From: Catellatospora citrea
GTDB lineage: Bacteria; Actinomycetota; Actinomycetes; Mycobacteriales; Micromonosporaceae
Direction of reading: 5' to 3'
Length of the DNA: 64,000 nt
Assembly: GCF_003610235.1 (NCBI RefSeq)
Contig: NZ_RAPR01000001.1
Coordinates: 2,046,001 to 2,110,000 of the forward strand
Shown here: positions 7,425 to 17,672 of the stretch, piece after piece
Layout: each line of letters starts with the position of its first letter
Position numbering within the stretch: the first letter of the stretch is position 1
Program-made: the position numbers and the translations under genes
Notes under the pieces: model-generated
What the model saw: the letters and a program-made list of their open reading frames with translations, nothing else
Database searches by the model: none
Told to the model about the DNA's origin: nothing

Positions 7425-7972
7425 CCGGCGACAGGGACCTCGGCAGCGCGGATGCCGGAGCCGCTTCGCACCGCGCCGTGGATGCCGGCGCCGCTTCTGA
7501 CCGCGCCGCGGAGTTCGGTGCTGTTCCTGATGGTGCCGTCGGCGGGGGGCTCGCGCGGCGGCAGGAGGAGCTGGTCCGGGCGCTGGTGGCCGGAGCCGGT
7601 GTGCCCGCGGGCTTCGACGCCGCGGCGGTGGCCGCGACGCAGACCGCGCTGCTGCGCAAGCGGGCCGAGGACGTCGCACGCACGTGGCCCCGCCTGGCCG
7701 CGTCAGCGGGCCCTGGACAGTGGGCGCGCACGTTCTCGGCCTGGGCTGCGGGACGCGCGCCGCAGGGCTCGCTGCGCGACGGCTGGGACTACGCCCGGGC
7801 CCACCCGTCCCGCGACGCGGCGGCCGTGCGTGAGCTCGCCCTCCGCGAGCTGCTGTGGGCGTACGACGGCGAAACCGCCCCCCGCCCCCGCCGCGGCCCC
7901 GCCGCCCGCCTCCACGCCGGCGAGCTGCTCCTCCGCTGGCGCGGCCGCACCCTCACCTACCGCCTCCGCTGA
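7421..7972 (+). CDS. SCO6045-like MNIO partner protein
   Basis: The 183-residue protein has an N-terminal linker of about 45 residues with repeated DAGAAS-type motifs. The following domain begins RQEELVRALVAG and contains RKRAEDVARTWPRLAAS, FSAWA and LHAGELLLRWRGRTLTYRL. I recognise it as resembling SCO6045 of Streptomyces, which I recall sits beside TIGR04222 and DUF692 genes. MNIOs generally need a small partner that presents the precursor peptide, and this is the natural candidate. The ATG overlaps the DUF692 stop. Confidence 0.65.
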   Translation: MTGDRDLGSADAGAASHRAVDAGAASDRAAEFGAVPDGAVGGGLARRQEELVRALVAGAGVPAGFDAAAVAATQTALLRKRAEDVARTWPRLAASAGPGQWARTFSAWAAGRAPQGSLRDGWDYARAHPSRDAAAVRELALRELLWAYDGETAPRPRRGPAARLHAGELLLRWRGRTLTYRLR

Positions 7973-7993
7973 CCGCCCTACCCACCCACAGTG

Positions 7994-8041
7994 GATCTAG
8001 ATGAGTTGTTGTCGCTGGAGCGACAACAACTCATCTAGATC
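7994..8041. terminator. Perfect 22-bp hairpin at a convergent junction
   Basis: GATCTAGATGAGTTGTTGTC and the following bases pair perfectly with the right arm across a TGGA loop (22+4+22). The stem is AT-richer than its surroundings. It lies 21 bases after the MNIO partner gene and faces the convergent ABC exporter gene, so it can terminate both transcripts. There is no U-tract. Confidence 0.75.
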
Positions 8042-8068
8042 GCGTACTCGCCAGTCACACCCAAAGGT

Positions 8069-8123
8069 GATCATGGAGTTGTGCACGCGACACGCTGTCG
8101 AACCTGGCCATAAGTTCATGATC
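8069..8123. repeat. 55-bp intergenic palindrome, family 1 copy 2
   Basis: It starts GATCATGGAGTTGTGC and ends GGCCATAAGTTCATGATC, the same length as the copy at 1408-1462. The ends are nearly identical and the divergence is concentrated in the centre. It follows the perfect hairpin at 7994 within the same convergent junction. Confidence 0.75.
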
Positions 8124-8153
8124 GGCCCGGTGGCCCGGTGGCCCGGTGGCCCG
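8124..8153. repeat. Short tandem repeat of an 8-bp unit
   Basis: GGCCCGGT is repeated three times and then continues as a partial fourth unit. It lies directly next to the family 1 palindrome and before a G-rich stretch leading into the ABC exporter 3' end. Confidence 0.6.
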
Positions 8154-8172
8154 ACCGGGGTGGGGGTGGGGG

Positions 8173-10095
8173 TCAGGCTGGGGTGTCGGCCAGGTGGGGG
8201 GAGTCGGTGGTGGCGAACTGGGTGCGGTAGAGGTCGGCGTAGAGGCCGCCGGAGGCGAGCAGTTGTTCGTGGGTGCCGCGTTGGACGATGCGGCCGTCGT
8301 CGAGGACGAGGATCTGGTCGGCTTCGCGGACGGTGGACAGGCGGTGGGCGATGACCAGGGCGGTGCGGCCGGCCAGGGCGGTGGACAGGGCCTGCTGGAC
8401 GGCGGCTTCGCTCTCGGAGTCCAGGTGGGCGGTGGCCTCGTCGAGGATGACGATCGAGGGGGCCTTGAGGAGCAGCCGCGCGATGGCGATGCGCTGTTTC
8501 TCGCCGCCGGAGAAGCGGTAGCCCCGCTCGCCCACCACGGTGTCCAGCCCGTCGGGGGTGGCCCGGACCAGGGTGTCGATCTGCGCGGCCGCCAGCGCGG
8601 CCCACAGCTCGTCGTCGGTGGCGTCGGGCTTGGCGTAGCGCAGGTTCTCCGCGATGGTCTCGTGGAACAGGTGGGCGTCCTGGGTGACCACGCCGATGGT
8701 GTCGCGCAGCGACTGCAGCGTGGCGTCGCGTACGTCGACGTCGCCGACCAGCACCGCGCCGTCGGTGACGTCGTACATCCGGCTCACCAGCATCGAGGTG
8801 GTCGACTTGCCCGCGCCGGAGCTGCCGACGAGCGCCACCATCTGGCCGGGCTCCACGGTGAACGAGACGCCGCGCAGCACCGGCGCGGTCGCGGTGCGCT
8901 CCAGCGTCGCCACGTCCTCCAGGGAGGCCAGGGAGATCTCGGCGGCGGTCGGGTAGCGGAACATCACGTCCCGGAACTCGATCTTCGAGGAGCCCCGGGG
9001 CACGTCGACCGCGCCGGGCTTCTCCGCGATCGCGGGGGGCAGGTCGAGGACCTCGAAGACCCGGTCGAAGGAGACCAGCGCACCCATCACGTCGATGCGC
9101 ACGTTGGACAGCGCGGTGATCGGGCCGTAGAGGCGGGTCAGCAGCAGCGCCAGGGCGACGACGTCGCCGGCGTCGAGCGTGCCCCGCACCGCGTACCAGC
9201 CGCCCAGTCCGTAGACCAGGGCCTGCGCGAGCGCCGCGACCAGCATCATGGCCGCGAAGAATGTGCGGGAGTACATCGCGCTCTGCACGCCGATGTCGCG
9301 CACCCGCCCGGCGCGCTCGGCGAAGCGGCCGGACTCGGTCTCGGGGCGGCCGAACAGCTTCACCAGCAGCGCCCCGGCCACCCCGAACCGCTCGGTCATG
9401 GTGGCGTTCATCTTCGCGCCGAGGTCGTACGACTCCTTGGTGATCTCGGCCAGGCGGTGGCCCACCCGCCGCGCGGGCAGGATGAACACCGGCAGCAGGA
9501 TCAGCGACAGCACGGTGATCTGCCACGACAGGGTGAGCATGACGACCACGGTCAGCACGAGCTGGATGAGGTTGCCGACGACGCCGGACAGCGTCGAGGT
9601 GAACGCGCGCTGTGCGCCGAGCACGTCGCCGTTGAGCCGGCTGACCAGCGCGCCGGTCTGCGCCCGGGTGAAGAACTGCACCGGCATCCGCTGCACGTGG
9701 TCGTACACCTGGGTGCGCAGGTCGTAGATGAGGCCCTCGCCGATGCGGGCCGAGTAGAACCGTTCCGCCAGCGACAGCACGGCGCTGACCACGGCCAGCA
9801 ATGCGATCACCACCGCGATGGTGATGACGGTCCGGCCCGCGTCCGGGGACATGACCCCGGTCTTCGGGGTGATCGCGCTGACCACCTTGCCCGCCAGCAG
9901 CGGCGTGGCCACCCCGATGACCGCGCCGACGACGATGGTGACCAGGAAGAACGCGATCTCCCGGCGGTACGGCCGGGCGAAGGACAGGATCCGCTTCGCG
10001 GTGGGCTTGCCGATCTTGCGGTTCTCGACGCTCTGCCCCCGGCGCATGGACCGCATCAGCGACTCCATACCGCCGCCCCCACCCGGATAACTCAC
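8173..10095 (-). CDS. ABC exporter half-transporter (permease and ATPase fused)
   Basis: The 640-residue protein contains a six-helix exporter domain (about residues 45-330) and a nucleotide-binding domain with Walker A GSSGAGKST near 424-432, signature FSGGEKQR near 528-535, Walker B IVILDEAT near 548-555 and the switch histidine of AHRLST near 584. It should act as a homo- or heterodimer exporting a drug, lipid or peptide; the substrate is unknown. GTG at 10095 is chosen because GGGAGG lies about seven bases upstream; a TTG at 10137 would give 14 more residues. It stands alone. The 246 bases upstream to 10341 hold no recognised gene. Confidence 0.85.
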   Translation of the reverse strand: MSYPGGGGGMESLMRSMRRGQSVENRKIGKPTAKRILSFARPYRREIAFFLVTIVVGAVIGVATPLLAGKVVSAITPKTGVMSPDAGRTVITIAVVIALLAVVSAVLSLAERFYSARIGEGLIYDLRTQVYDHVQRMPVQFFTRAQTGALVSRLNGDVLGAQRAFTSTLSGVVGNLIQLVLTVVVMLTLSWQITVLSLILLPVFILPARRVGHRLAEITKESYDLGAKMNATMTERFGVAGALLVKLFGRPETESGRFAERAGRVRDIGVQSAMYSRTFFAAMMLVAALAQALVYGLGGWYAVRGTLDAGDVVALALLLTRLYGPITALSNVRIDVMGALVSFDRVFEVLDLPPAIAEKPGAVDVPRGSSKIEFRDVMFRYPTAAEISLASLEDVATLERTATAPVLRGVSFTVEPGQMVALVGSSGAGKSTTSMLVSRMYDVTDGAVLVGDVDVRDATLQSLRDTIGVVTQDAHLFHETIAENLRYAKPDATDDELWAALAAAQIDTLVRATPDGLDTVVGERGYRFSGGEKQRIAIARLLLKAPSIVILDEATAHLDSESEAAVQQALSTALAGRTALVIAHRLSTVREADQILVLDDGRIVQRGTHEQLLASGGLYADLYRTQFATTDSPHLADTPA

Positions 10096-10341
10096 CGGTG
10101 AACCTCCCGTTGCGAAAGACGCTGACGTGCCGCTCAACGTGCCCTGCCGAACGAAAATTCCTTAGCCCGGCTCATTAACTATTCCGCTGGGCAGACAATG
10201 GCACACGACCGGGTGCCGCCCGCTCACCGGAAAGGAGAGGACGGCCGTCTTTCCACCATGGCGAATCAGCCACTGGTATGACGCCCGAAAGAGTGGCTCA
10301 GGAAGCAGGAATGGGATGGCGGAACCGATACCGCCGGAAAA

Positions 10342-11103
10342 TCACTCGCCCAGGCCGGCCAGGTCGCGGATGCGGCGCGTCTGCGCCTCGCGCTCCGCGC
10401 GCTCCTGCTCAGGGAAGGTCCGGCCGCTCGCGGCCGCCAGCAGGGCCTTGATCTCGACGACCGCGTCGCGCGGGGCCGCCAGCACCGCGGTGGCCAGATC
10501 GGCCGCGGCCGCGTCCAGCTCGTCGCGACCCACCACGAGGTTGACCAGGCCGATCCGGTCCGCCTCGGCGGCGTTGACCCGGCGGCCCGTCACGCACAGC
10601 TCCAGTGCGCGGGCATAACCGACGAGCTCGACCAGGCGCTTGGTGCCGGTGAGGTCCGGCACGAGCCCCAGCGTCACCTCCGCCATCGCGAAAAGGGCGT
10701 CGTCGGCGGCGATCCGCAGGTCACAGGCCAGGGCGAGCTGGAAGCCCGCGCCGATGGCGTGGCCCTGCACCGCGGCGATGGTGACCAGGTCGGGCCGGCG
10801 GAGCCAGGAGAAGGCCTGCTGGAAACCGGCGATCCGGTCCGCGCACTCCTCCGGGCTGACGGTGGCGAGCTGCTGGAACTCGCCGCCCTGCACCACTTTC
10901 AGGTCGAGGCCCGCGGAGAAGGACCGCCCTTCCCCGCGTACGACCACGACGCGCACATCGCCGGCGAGCCCCCGTGCGGCTTCCGCGAGACCTGCCCAGA
11001 GCTCAGGCGTCTGCGCGTTGCGCACCTCCGGGCGGTCCAATGTCACCGTCGCGACCGGACCGTCCTGGCTGATGCGAAAGCCGGCCGCTGCCATCTCAGA
11101 CAT
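10342..11103 (-). CDS. Enoyl-CoA hydratase/isomerase family protein
   Basis: The 253-residue crotonase-fold protein has SAGLDLKVV (oxyanion hole) near residue 65, GHAIGAGFQLALACDLRIAA near 110-130, and MAEVTLGLVPDLTG near 140-153. It corresponds in order to Rv1472 (echA12) of M. tuberculosis. Its fatty-acid or other acyl-CoA substrate is unknown. ATG at 11103 follows GGGGAG at seven bases; the frame extends three bases to a TTG. It lies 36 bases downstream of the small HTH gene, probably in one unit. Confidence 0.85.
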   Translation of the reverse strand: MSEMAAAGFRISQDGPVATVTLDRPEVRNAQTPELWAGLAEAARGLAGDVRVVVVRGEGRSFSAGLDLKVVQGGEFQQLATVSPEECADRIAGFQQAFSWLRRPDLVTIAAVQGHAIGAGFQLALACDLRIAADDALFAMAEVTLGLVPDLTGTKRLVELVGYARALELCVTGRRVNAAEADRIGLVNLVVGRDELDAAAADLATAVLAAPRDAVVEIKALLAAASGRTFPEQERAEREAQTRRIRDLAGLGE

Positions 11104-11139
11104 CAACCGGCTCCCCTTGCTCGGCGTGGCGCGGGCGAA

Positions 11140-11367
11140 TCATGCCTTCTTGCGCCGACGGGCTCCGCCGCGCTGACGCAGCGCGACTCCGGACTCGGTG
11201 AGCACGCGGTGGATGAATCCGTACGAACGGCCAGTCGACGCGGCCAGCGCGCGGATGGACTCACCCGACGTGTAGCGCTTCACGAGGTCCTTGGCGAGCG
11301 TCTGGCGTTCGGTCCCGACGATCCGGCGACCCTTCTCGGTGGTGGTAGCTGTGCCGGTGGCTGCCAT
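11140..11367 (-). CDS. Small helix-turn-helix protein (Rv1473A-like)
   Basis: The 75-residue basic protein contains an HTH-like segment, SGESIRALAASTGRSYGFIH, followed by RVLTESGVALRQRGGARRRKKA. This highly conserved actinobacterial small protein matches the position and character of Rv1473A. The ATG at 11367 begins MAATGT; the longer frame to 11409 starts at a weak site. It probably binds DNA with the arginine/lysine tail adding affinity. Its target is unknown. Confidence 0.8.
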   Translation of the reverse strand: MAATGTATTTEKGRRIVGTERQTLAKDLVKRYTSGESIRALAASTGRSYGFIHRVLTESGVALRQRGGARRRKKA

Positions 11368-11504
11368 GTTGAAATCCTCACGTCCCGGACGATGCGGTTT
11401 GCGGTCCAACCTATTAGACCGCCTCCGACGATCATGCGCTAGATATCAATTCCATGCCAACCGACACGCACGGTGCTGTCGGGTACCCGATAGCGTGTCT
11501 CGCC

Positions 11505-12818
11505 GTGACCACCGTCGACCCCCTGAGCACCCGCAACCGCGAACGCCGAGACCTGTTCGGCTGGTTCGTGCTGGTGAGCATCGGCCTGCTCGCGACCTGG
11601 CTGGCGGTGCGCGCCGGGGCCCGGCTGGGCACCGCGAGCGCGCCGTTCCTGGGCCGTTACCGCTTCGAACTGTCGCCGATGTCGTTGCTGGCGCCCGTCG
11701 TCGCGACGGCCGTGCTCGGCGCCGCCTGGCGCGGCTGGATCCATCGACTGCCGTGGTGGGCGGTCAGCGTCGGGGCGACGGTGGCGTTCTTCGCCTGGGC
11801 CGTCTCGCTCGCCCTCGTCGACGGCGCGGACGGGCTGACCCGCTCGCTGACCCCGGACAGCTACCTGGGCGACGTGCAGGAGGTCGGCGACGACCCGCTG
11901 GGTTACCTGCGCAGCTTCACCGACCGGTCGGCCGAGCACACCGCGGCCACCCGCGGGCATCCGCCCGCGCCGGTGCTGGTGCTGTGGGCGGTGCAGCGCC
12001 TGGGGGTCACCGACCATCTCGCACTGGGGCTGCTGGTGACCGCCGTGGGGGCGCTGTCGGTGCCGATGGTGCTGGCGGCGGTGCGCGACATGAGCGGCGA
12101 GGCCGCCGCACGGCCGTACGCGCCGGTGCTGGCGCTCGCGCCGTACGCGGTGTGGACCGCGGTGTCGATGGACGCCGTGGTGGCCACCATCGGCGCGGCC
12201 ATGACGCTGGCCGGGGTGCGGGCCACCCGCCGCCACGGCTGGCGCGCCGCGGCCTGGGCGGTGCTGGCCGGGCTGCTGCTGGGCACGGCGGCGCTGTTCT
12301 CGTACGCCGTCGCGTGGCTCGGGCTGTCCGTGGTGTTCCTGAACTTCGCCCGCCGCCGGGCCGCCCTGAACATGTTCGCCGGGCTCGGCGTGCTGCTGCC
12401 GGTGCTCGGCGCGGCGAGACTGGGCTTCGCCTGGACGGACGGGCTCGGCACGGCGTACGCCGACTTCGCCCAGCGCATCGAGCCGCACCGGTCCGCGCTG
12501 TGGTGGGGTCTGATCAGCGTGTGCGCGCTGCTGCTGGCGGCCGGGCCGCCCATCTACGCGAGCCTGCGCAAGGTGCGCAACACCCCCGGCTGGCCGTTCC
12601 TGGTGGGCGCGTCCGGGGCGGTGCTGTTCTCGGTCGGGGCGGGGCTGGCGCGGGGCGGGGTGGAGCACGCGTGGCTGCCGTACTTCCCCTGGCTCACCAT
12701 CGCCGCCGTCGCCCCGGAACGCCCCGCCGGCGACCCGGTCCCCGCTCCCCTGACCCTGGTCGCCGTCGGCGCCCTCTCCGCGGTGGTCATCGAAACCGTC
12801 CTCTCGACGCCCTGGTAG
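11505..12818 (+). CDS. GT-C-like polytopic membrane protein
   Basis: The 437-residue protein has about ten hydrophobic segments. An extracytoplasmic loop after the third helix contains TPDSYLGDVQEVGDDPLGYL and TAATRGHPPAP, the acidic-loop arrangement of GT-C glycosyltransferases that use polyprenyl-phosphate sugars. It may be a mannosyl- or arabinosyl-type transferase for the cell envelope; that is inference. GTG at 11505 has TAGCGT eight bases upstream (11491-11496), predicting a leaderless mRNA. An ATG at 11454 would add 17 residues without a ribosome site. Confidence 0.7.
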   Translation: MTTVDPLSTRNRERRDLFGWFVLVSIGLLATWLAVRAGARLGTASAPFLGRYRFELSPMSLLAPVVATAVLGAAWRGWIHRLPWWAVSVGATVAFFAWAVSLALVDGADGLTRSLTPDSYLGDVQEVGDDPLGYLRSFTDRSAEHTAATRGHPPAPVLVLWAVQRLGVTDHLALGLLVTAVGALSVPMVLAAVRDMSGEAAARPYAPVLALAPYAVWTAVSMDAVVATIGAAMTLAGVRATRRHGWRAAAWAVLAGLLLGTAALFSYAVAWLGLSVVFLNFARRRAALNMFAGLGVLLPVLGAARLGFAWTDGLGTAYADFAQRIEPHRSALWWGLISVCALLLAAGPPIYASLRKVRNTPGWPFLVGASGAVLFSVGAGLARGGVEHAWLPYFPWLTIAAVAPERPAGDPVPAPLTLVAVGALSAVVIETVLSTPW

Positions 12819-12834
12819 CCGCCCCCAACAGGCG

Positions 12835-12895
12835 GCAACTCTTAAAAAGTCGCGGCCTCGGCGGGTGCCGGTGGCCGCGACTCTTTAAGAGTTGC
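12835..12895. repeat. 61-bp palindrome at a convergent junction, family 3 copy 1
   Basis: GCAACTCTTAAAAAGTCGCG and the next three bases pair with the right arm ending TTTAAGAGTTGC over 23 bp with one mismatch. The outer ten bases are shared with the palindrome at 15727-15789. It lies 17 bases after the membrane protein stop and 16 before the ABC-F stop, so it is a bidirectional terminator candidate. Confidence 0.75.
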
Positions 12896-12910
12896 GAAAG
12901 GGAGGGCGGG

Positions 12911-14509
<1,599 letters not shown>

Positions 14510-14661
14510 GAATTGCTCCCAGGTCAGGGGTGGGCCACCGGGTGGCTTCGGGAAGGAGCCTCCAGTCTACCGAGCGCCCCGACCCGCCCTGCCACGGCAT
14601 TTACCCCTGGGACGGCCTGATTTGGGTGTGATTCGCCACAAAACTGCCTACGCTGGCGAAC

Positions 14662-15690
14662 GTGAGCATCAACGAGAACGCCGAACTCGACCCGTCACAG
14701 GTCGAGGACATGCGTGGCGCCGGGGGCGGGCGCGGCGGCGGCGGCTTCAACTTCCCGCCCATGGGCGGCGGAGGCGGCGGTGGCGGCGGGATGGGCGGCG
14801 CGGGCTGCCTCGCCGGGCTGCTGCCGTTGCTCATGCGCAGCAAGATCGGCATGGCGGTGCTGCTGGTCGGCGCGCTGTGCGTGGGCTTCCTGATCTGCAC
14901 CGGCGGCGGCTCCAGCCTGTTCAGCGGCGTCGGCGGGCTGACCCCCGAGCAGCAGCAACAGCAGCCTGGCCCCAACGACGTCAACAGCAGCGCGCTGGCC
15001 CAGCAGTGCGACAAGTCGAACCCCAAGCGGTTCGACAACCCGGCCTGCCGCAACCTGCTCTACATCAACTCGATCCAGGCGTACTGGCGCTCGGCCATGC
15101 CGCAGTACCTCGGCCAGCCGTATCAGCCGGCGACCACCCGGTTCTTCACCGGCTCGGTCAACACCGCCTGCGGCCCGGCCACCGCCGGTGTCGGCCCGTT
15201 CTACTGCCCCGGCGACAACCACGTCTACATCGACCTGAGCTTCTACGACGAGCTGGCCAGCCGGTTCGGCGCCAAGGGCCAGTTCGCCCAGGCGTACGTG
15301 CTGGCCCACGAGTACGGCCACCACATCCAGACCCTGCTCGGCACCGAGGCGCAGGTGCGCCGGGCCCAGCAGCGCGACCCGGCCAACGCCAACAAGTACT
15401 CCGTGGCGATGGAGCTGCAGGCCGACTGCTACGCCGGGGTGTGGGCCAACTCGGCCGCCAAGACCACCGACGCGACCGGCCAGCCGCTGTTCAAGTCCAT
15501 CACCCAGCAGGACATCGACCAGGCCCTCGAAGCGGCCGCCGCGGTCGGCGACGACGCCATCCAGCAGAAGGCCACCGGCCGCATCAACCAGGAGGCCTTC
15601 ACCCACGGCTCCTCCGAACAACGCCAGCAATGGTTCAACCGCGGCTACACCACCGGCGACCCCCGCCAGTGCGACACCTTCGCCGGCTGA
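14662..15690 (+). CDS. YpfJ-family putative neutral zinc metallopeptidase
   Basis: The 342-residue protein begins with a Gly-rich disordered region (about 18-48), has one membrane helix near 60-80 and an extracellular domain. The zinc motif HEYGHH is at 216-221, with a downstream glutamate in MELQADCYAGVWA as probable third ligand. This is the YpfJ/KPN_00809 family, whose substrates are unknown. GTG at 14662 has TACGCT seven bases upstream (14649-14654), predicting a leaderless mRNA. It faces the ABC-F gene divergently. Confidence 0.85.
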   Translation: MSINENAELDPSQVEDMRGAGGGRGGGGFNFPPMGGGGGGGGGMGGAGCLAGLLPLLMRSKIGMAVLLVGALCVGFLICTGGGSSLFSGVGGLTPEQQQQQPGPNDVNSSALAQQCDKSNPKRFDNPACRNLLYINSIQAYWRSAMPQYLGQPYQPATTRFFTGSVNTACGPATAGVGPFYCPGDNHVYIDLSFYDELASRFGAKGQFAQAYVLAHEYGHHIQTLLGTEAQVRRAQQRDPANANKYSVAMELQADCYAGVWANSAAKTTDATGQPLFKSITQQDIDQALEAAAAVGDDAIQQKATGRINQEAFTHGSSEQRQQWFNRGYTTGDPRQCDTFAG

Positions 15691-15726
15691 CGCCCTGCCG
15701 CCCGCCGCGGCCCCGCCCGACCCTTG

Positions 15727-15789
15727 CGCAACTCTTGAAGACTTGCGGCCTCACCCACGGGTTGAGGCCGCAAGTCGTTAAGAGTTGCG
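15727..15789. repeat. 63-bp palindrome at a convergent junction, family 3 copy 2
   Basis: CGCAACTCTTGAAGACTTGC with the next five bases pairs with the right arm ending AAGTCGTTAAGAGTTGCG over 25 bp with two mismatches. The GCAACTCTT ends match 12835-12895. The upstream flank is C-rich and the downstream flank G-rich, so each converging transcript meets C-rich RNA and then a hairpin. Confidence 0.75.
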
Positions 15790-15827
15790 GCGCAGAGCGG
15801 GCGGGGCGGGGCGGGGCGGGGGCGCGG

Positions 15828-16457
15828 TCAGGGGACGAGGTGGATGCGGATGGCGTGGGCGGTTGTTATCGCTTCGACCAGGATGGCGTGGCGGGGTTCG
15901 GGGACGTCGAGGAGGCGGTCGTGGCGGAGCGGGAGGAGGGGGGCGAGGCGGCGGTCGGTGAGGATCTCGTCGACCGTGCCGCGGTCGCCGCCGCAGACCA
16001 GGGCGGCCATGCTTTCGGCGTACGGCAGCAGGATGCGCGCGGCGATGTCGGCGGCGTCGCGGGCCGCGCCGGACGCCTGGTTCTCCCGGCGGCGGGCGTA
16101 GCGCTGCTGCGACCAGCCGCCCGCGGCGGTGCGCCCCTGCACGTAGAACGTGTCCACCTTGGAACTGATCAGCTCGTCGCCGTCGGCGACCCCGACCGCG
16201 ACCGCGTTGCGCCGGGCCAGCAGCAGCCCCAGCCGCCGCGGCTCGGCCAGCGCCGCCAGCAGCGCGTCCACGTCGGCGATCGGACCGACGCCGGGCGGCG
16301 GCAGCAGCTCGGCGGTGTCGCCGTTGGCGGCCACCAGTTTCAGGCCCTCCTCCTGCGCGCCGTCGTGGCGCGAGTAGAAGCCGTCCAGCCAGCGGCGCAG
16401 CCGCCGCGGTTCGACGTCGGCCCAGCGGCCCCCGCCCGCGGCGGGCTTGGCGACCAT
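15828..16457 (-). CDS. acVLRF1-family peptidyl-tRNA hydrolase
   Basis: The 209-residue protein contains GGWSQQRYARRRENQ at 113-127, the conserved GxSQQR-type catalytic loop of the VLRF1/Vms1 release-factor-like fold. Eukaryotic Vms1 frees stalled nascent chains from tRNA during ribosome-associated quality control; the actinobacterial branch is known as acVLRF1. The downstream helix, ASGAARDAADIAARILLPYA, is also typical. Its start overlaps the aminotransferase stop (ATGA), so the two are translated together. Confidence 0.8.
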   Translation of the reverse strand: MVAKPAAGGGRWADVEPRRLRRWLDGFYSRHDGAQEEGLKLVAANGDTAELLPPPGVGPIADVDALLAALAEPRRLGLLLARRNAVAVGVADGDELISSKVDTFYVQGRTAAGGWSQQRYARRRENQASGAARDAADIAARILLPYAESMAALVCGGDRGTVDEILTDRRLAPLLPLRHDRLLDVPEPRHAILVEAITTAHAIRIHLVP

Positions 16458-17494
16458 CAGCCCACCAGGGCGTTCAGCGCGGCGTCCACATCGGCCTGCG
16501 TGGTGTACGCGTGGAACGACGCGCGGATCCGGCCGTTGCGCACCGCGGTCCGGATGCCCGCGGCGGCCAGCTTGGCGTCCGCGCCGGGCACGTCCACGCT
16601 CACGATCGCGCTGTCCCCCGGCGGCAGCCCCAGCCCCGCCAGGAACCTGTTGGCCAGGCCGACGTCGTGGGCGTGGATGGCCGGCACGCCGATCTCCTCG
16701 ACGACCTCCAGCGCGGGCGCGGTGCCGACCCAGGCCTGCCAGGCGGGCGAGATGTCGAAGGCACGGGCGTCCTTGGCCAGCCGCAGCGGCATGCCGTAGT
16801 ACGCGCTGTGCACGTCCTCACCGGCGTACCAGTTGGCCGCCAGCGGCCGGGTGCGCTCGCGCACCGCCGGGTTCAGGTAGACGAAACCCGTGCCGCGCGG
16901 CGACATCAGCCACTTGTAGGCGACGGTCACCACCACGTCGGCCAGTGCGCCGTCGAAGGGCAGCCAGCCGCACGCCTGGGTGGCGTCCACCACGACCGTC
17001 GCACCCGCGGCGCGCGCCGCGGCGACGACCGCCGGGTAGTCGACGACCGTCCCGTCCGACGACTGCACCAGCCCGAACGAGACCACGTCCACGCTCGCGT
17101 CGATGCGGTCGGCGAGCCGGTCGGCCGGTGCGGTGCGGATGGTCACGCCGCGGTCGGCGTGCACCGCCCACGGGAACACCGCCGAGGTGAACTCCAGCTC
17201 GGGGACCAGCACCGTCGCGCCGTCGGGCACGGCCGCGGCGACCGGGGCCAGCAGCTGCGACACCTGCGCGCCGACCGCGACGTCGGCCGCGTCGACCCCG
17301 ATGATCCGGGCGTACGACTGGCGCGCCCGCTCGGTCGACTCGCCCCACCCTTCCCACGAGGTGCGGCCCGCCCGCCAGTCGGCGAGCGCCAGCTGCAGGG
17401 CGTCCCAGGCCCGGTTCGGCGGCAGCCCGAAACTGGCCGTGTTCAGGTAGCCGGGCTCGGCGGACCACAGCGAGGCGAGGTCGATACTGTCCAT
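16457..17494 (-). CDS. Class V-fold PLP-dependent aminotransferase/desulfurase-like enzyme
   Basis: The 345-residue protein has the fold-type I pattern: LNTASFGLPP near 17-26, DATQACGW with PLP-contacting Asp170, and Lys194 in AYKWLMSP as the Schiff-base lysine. The Cys loop of SufS-type desulfurases is not visible, so transamination, racemisation or a C-S lyase reaction (EgtE-like) are options. MDSIDLASLW at 17494 is the likely start; a GTG eight codons upstream is possible. It is coupled to the acVLRF1 gene. Confidence 0.75.
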   Translation of the reverse strand: MDSIDLASLWSAEPGYLNTASFGLPPNRAWDALQLALADWRAGRTSWEGWGESTERARQSYARIIGVDAADVAVGAQVSQLLAPVAAAVPDGATVLVPELEFTSAVFPWAVHADRGVTIRTAPADRLADRIDASVDVVSFGLVQSSDGTVVDYPAVVAAARAAGATVVVDATQACGWLPFDGALADVVVTVAYKWLMSPRGTGFVYLNPAVRERTRPLAANWYAGEDVHSAYYGMPLRLAKDARAFDISPAWQAWVGTAPALEVVEEIGVPAIHAHDVGLANRFLAGLGLPPGDSAIVSVDVPGADAKLAAAGIRTAVRNGRIRASFHAYTTQADVDAALNALVG

Positions 17495-17672
17495 GATTGG
17501 CAGTATTCCACCGGCCACGGGCGGTCATCGCAGGCCAATACGCAGGAGGTGGCATGGCGCGCGGTTCCGGCTCGTCGCCCGTGGCGCGCAGCGGGCGCAG
17601 CCGTCCGGGCCGTCCCGCCGGGAAGCGTGCAAGCACCTGAGCTGACCAGGGCGGTTGTGGTACCCCAGAGGG

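Noticed and set aside
7994..8123. Possible CRISPR-like repeat pair
   Set aside because: The two palindromes have different sequences and there is no regular spacer structure or cas gene.
10138..10341. Short frame after AAAGGAG (ATG at 10258, seven codons)
   Set aside because: Spacing from the ribosome site is too long and the peptide is only seven residues.
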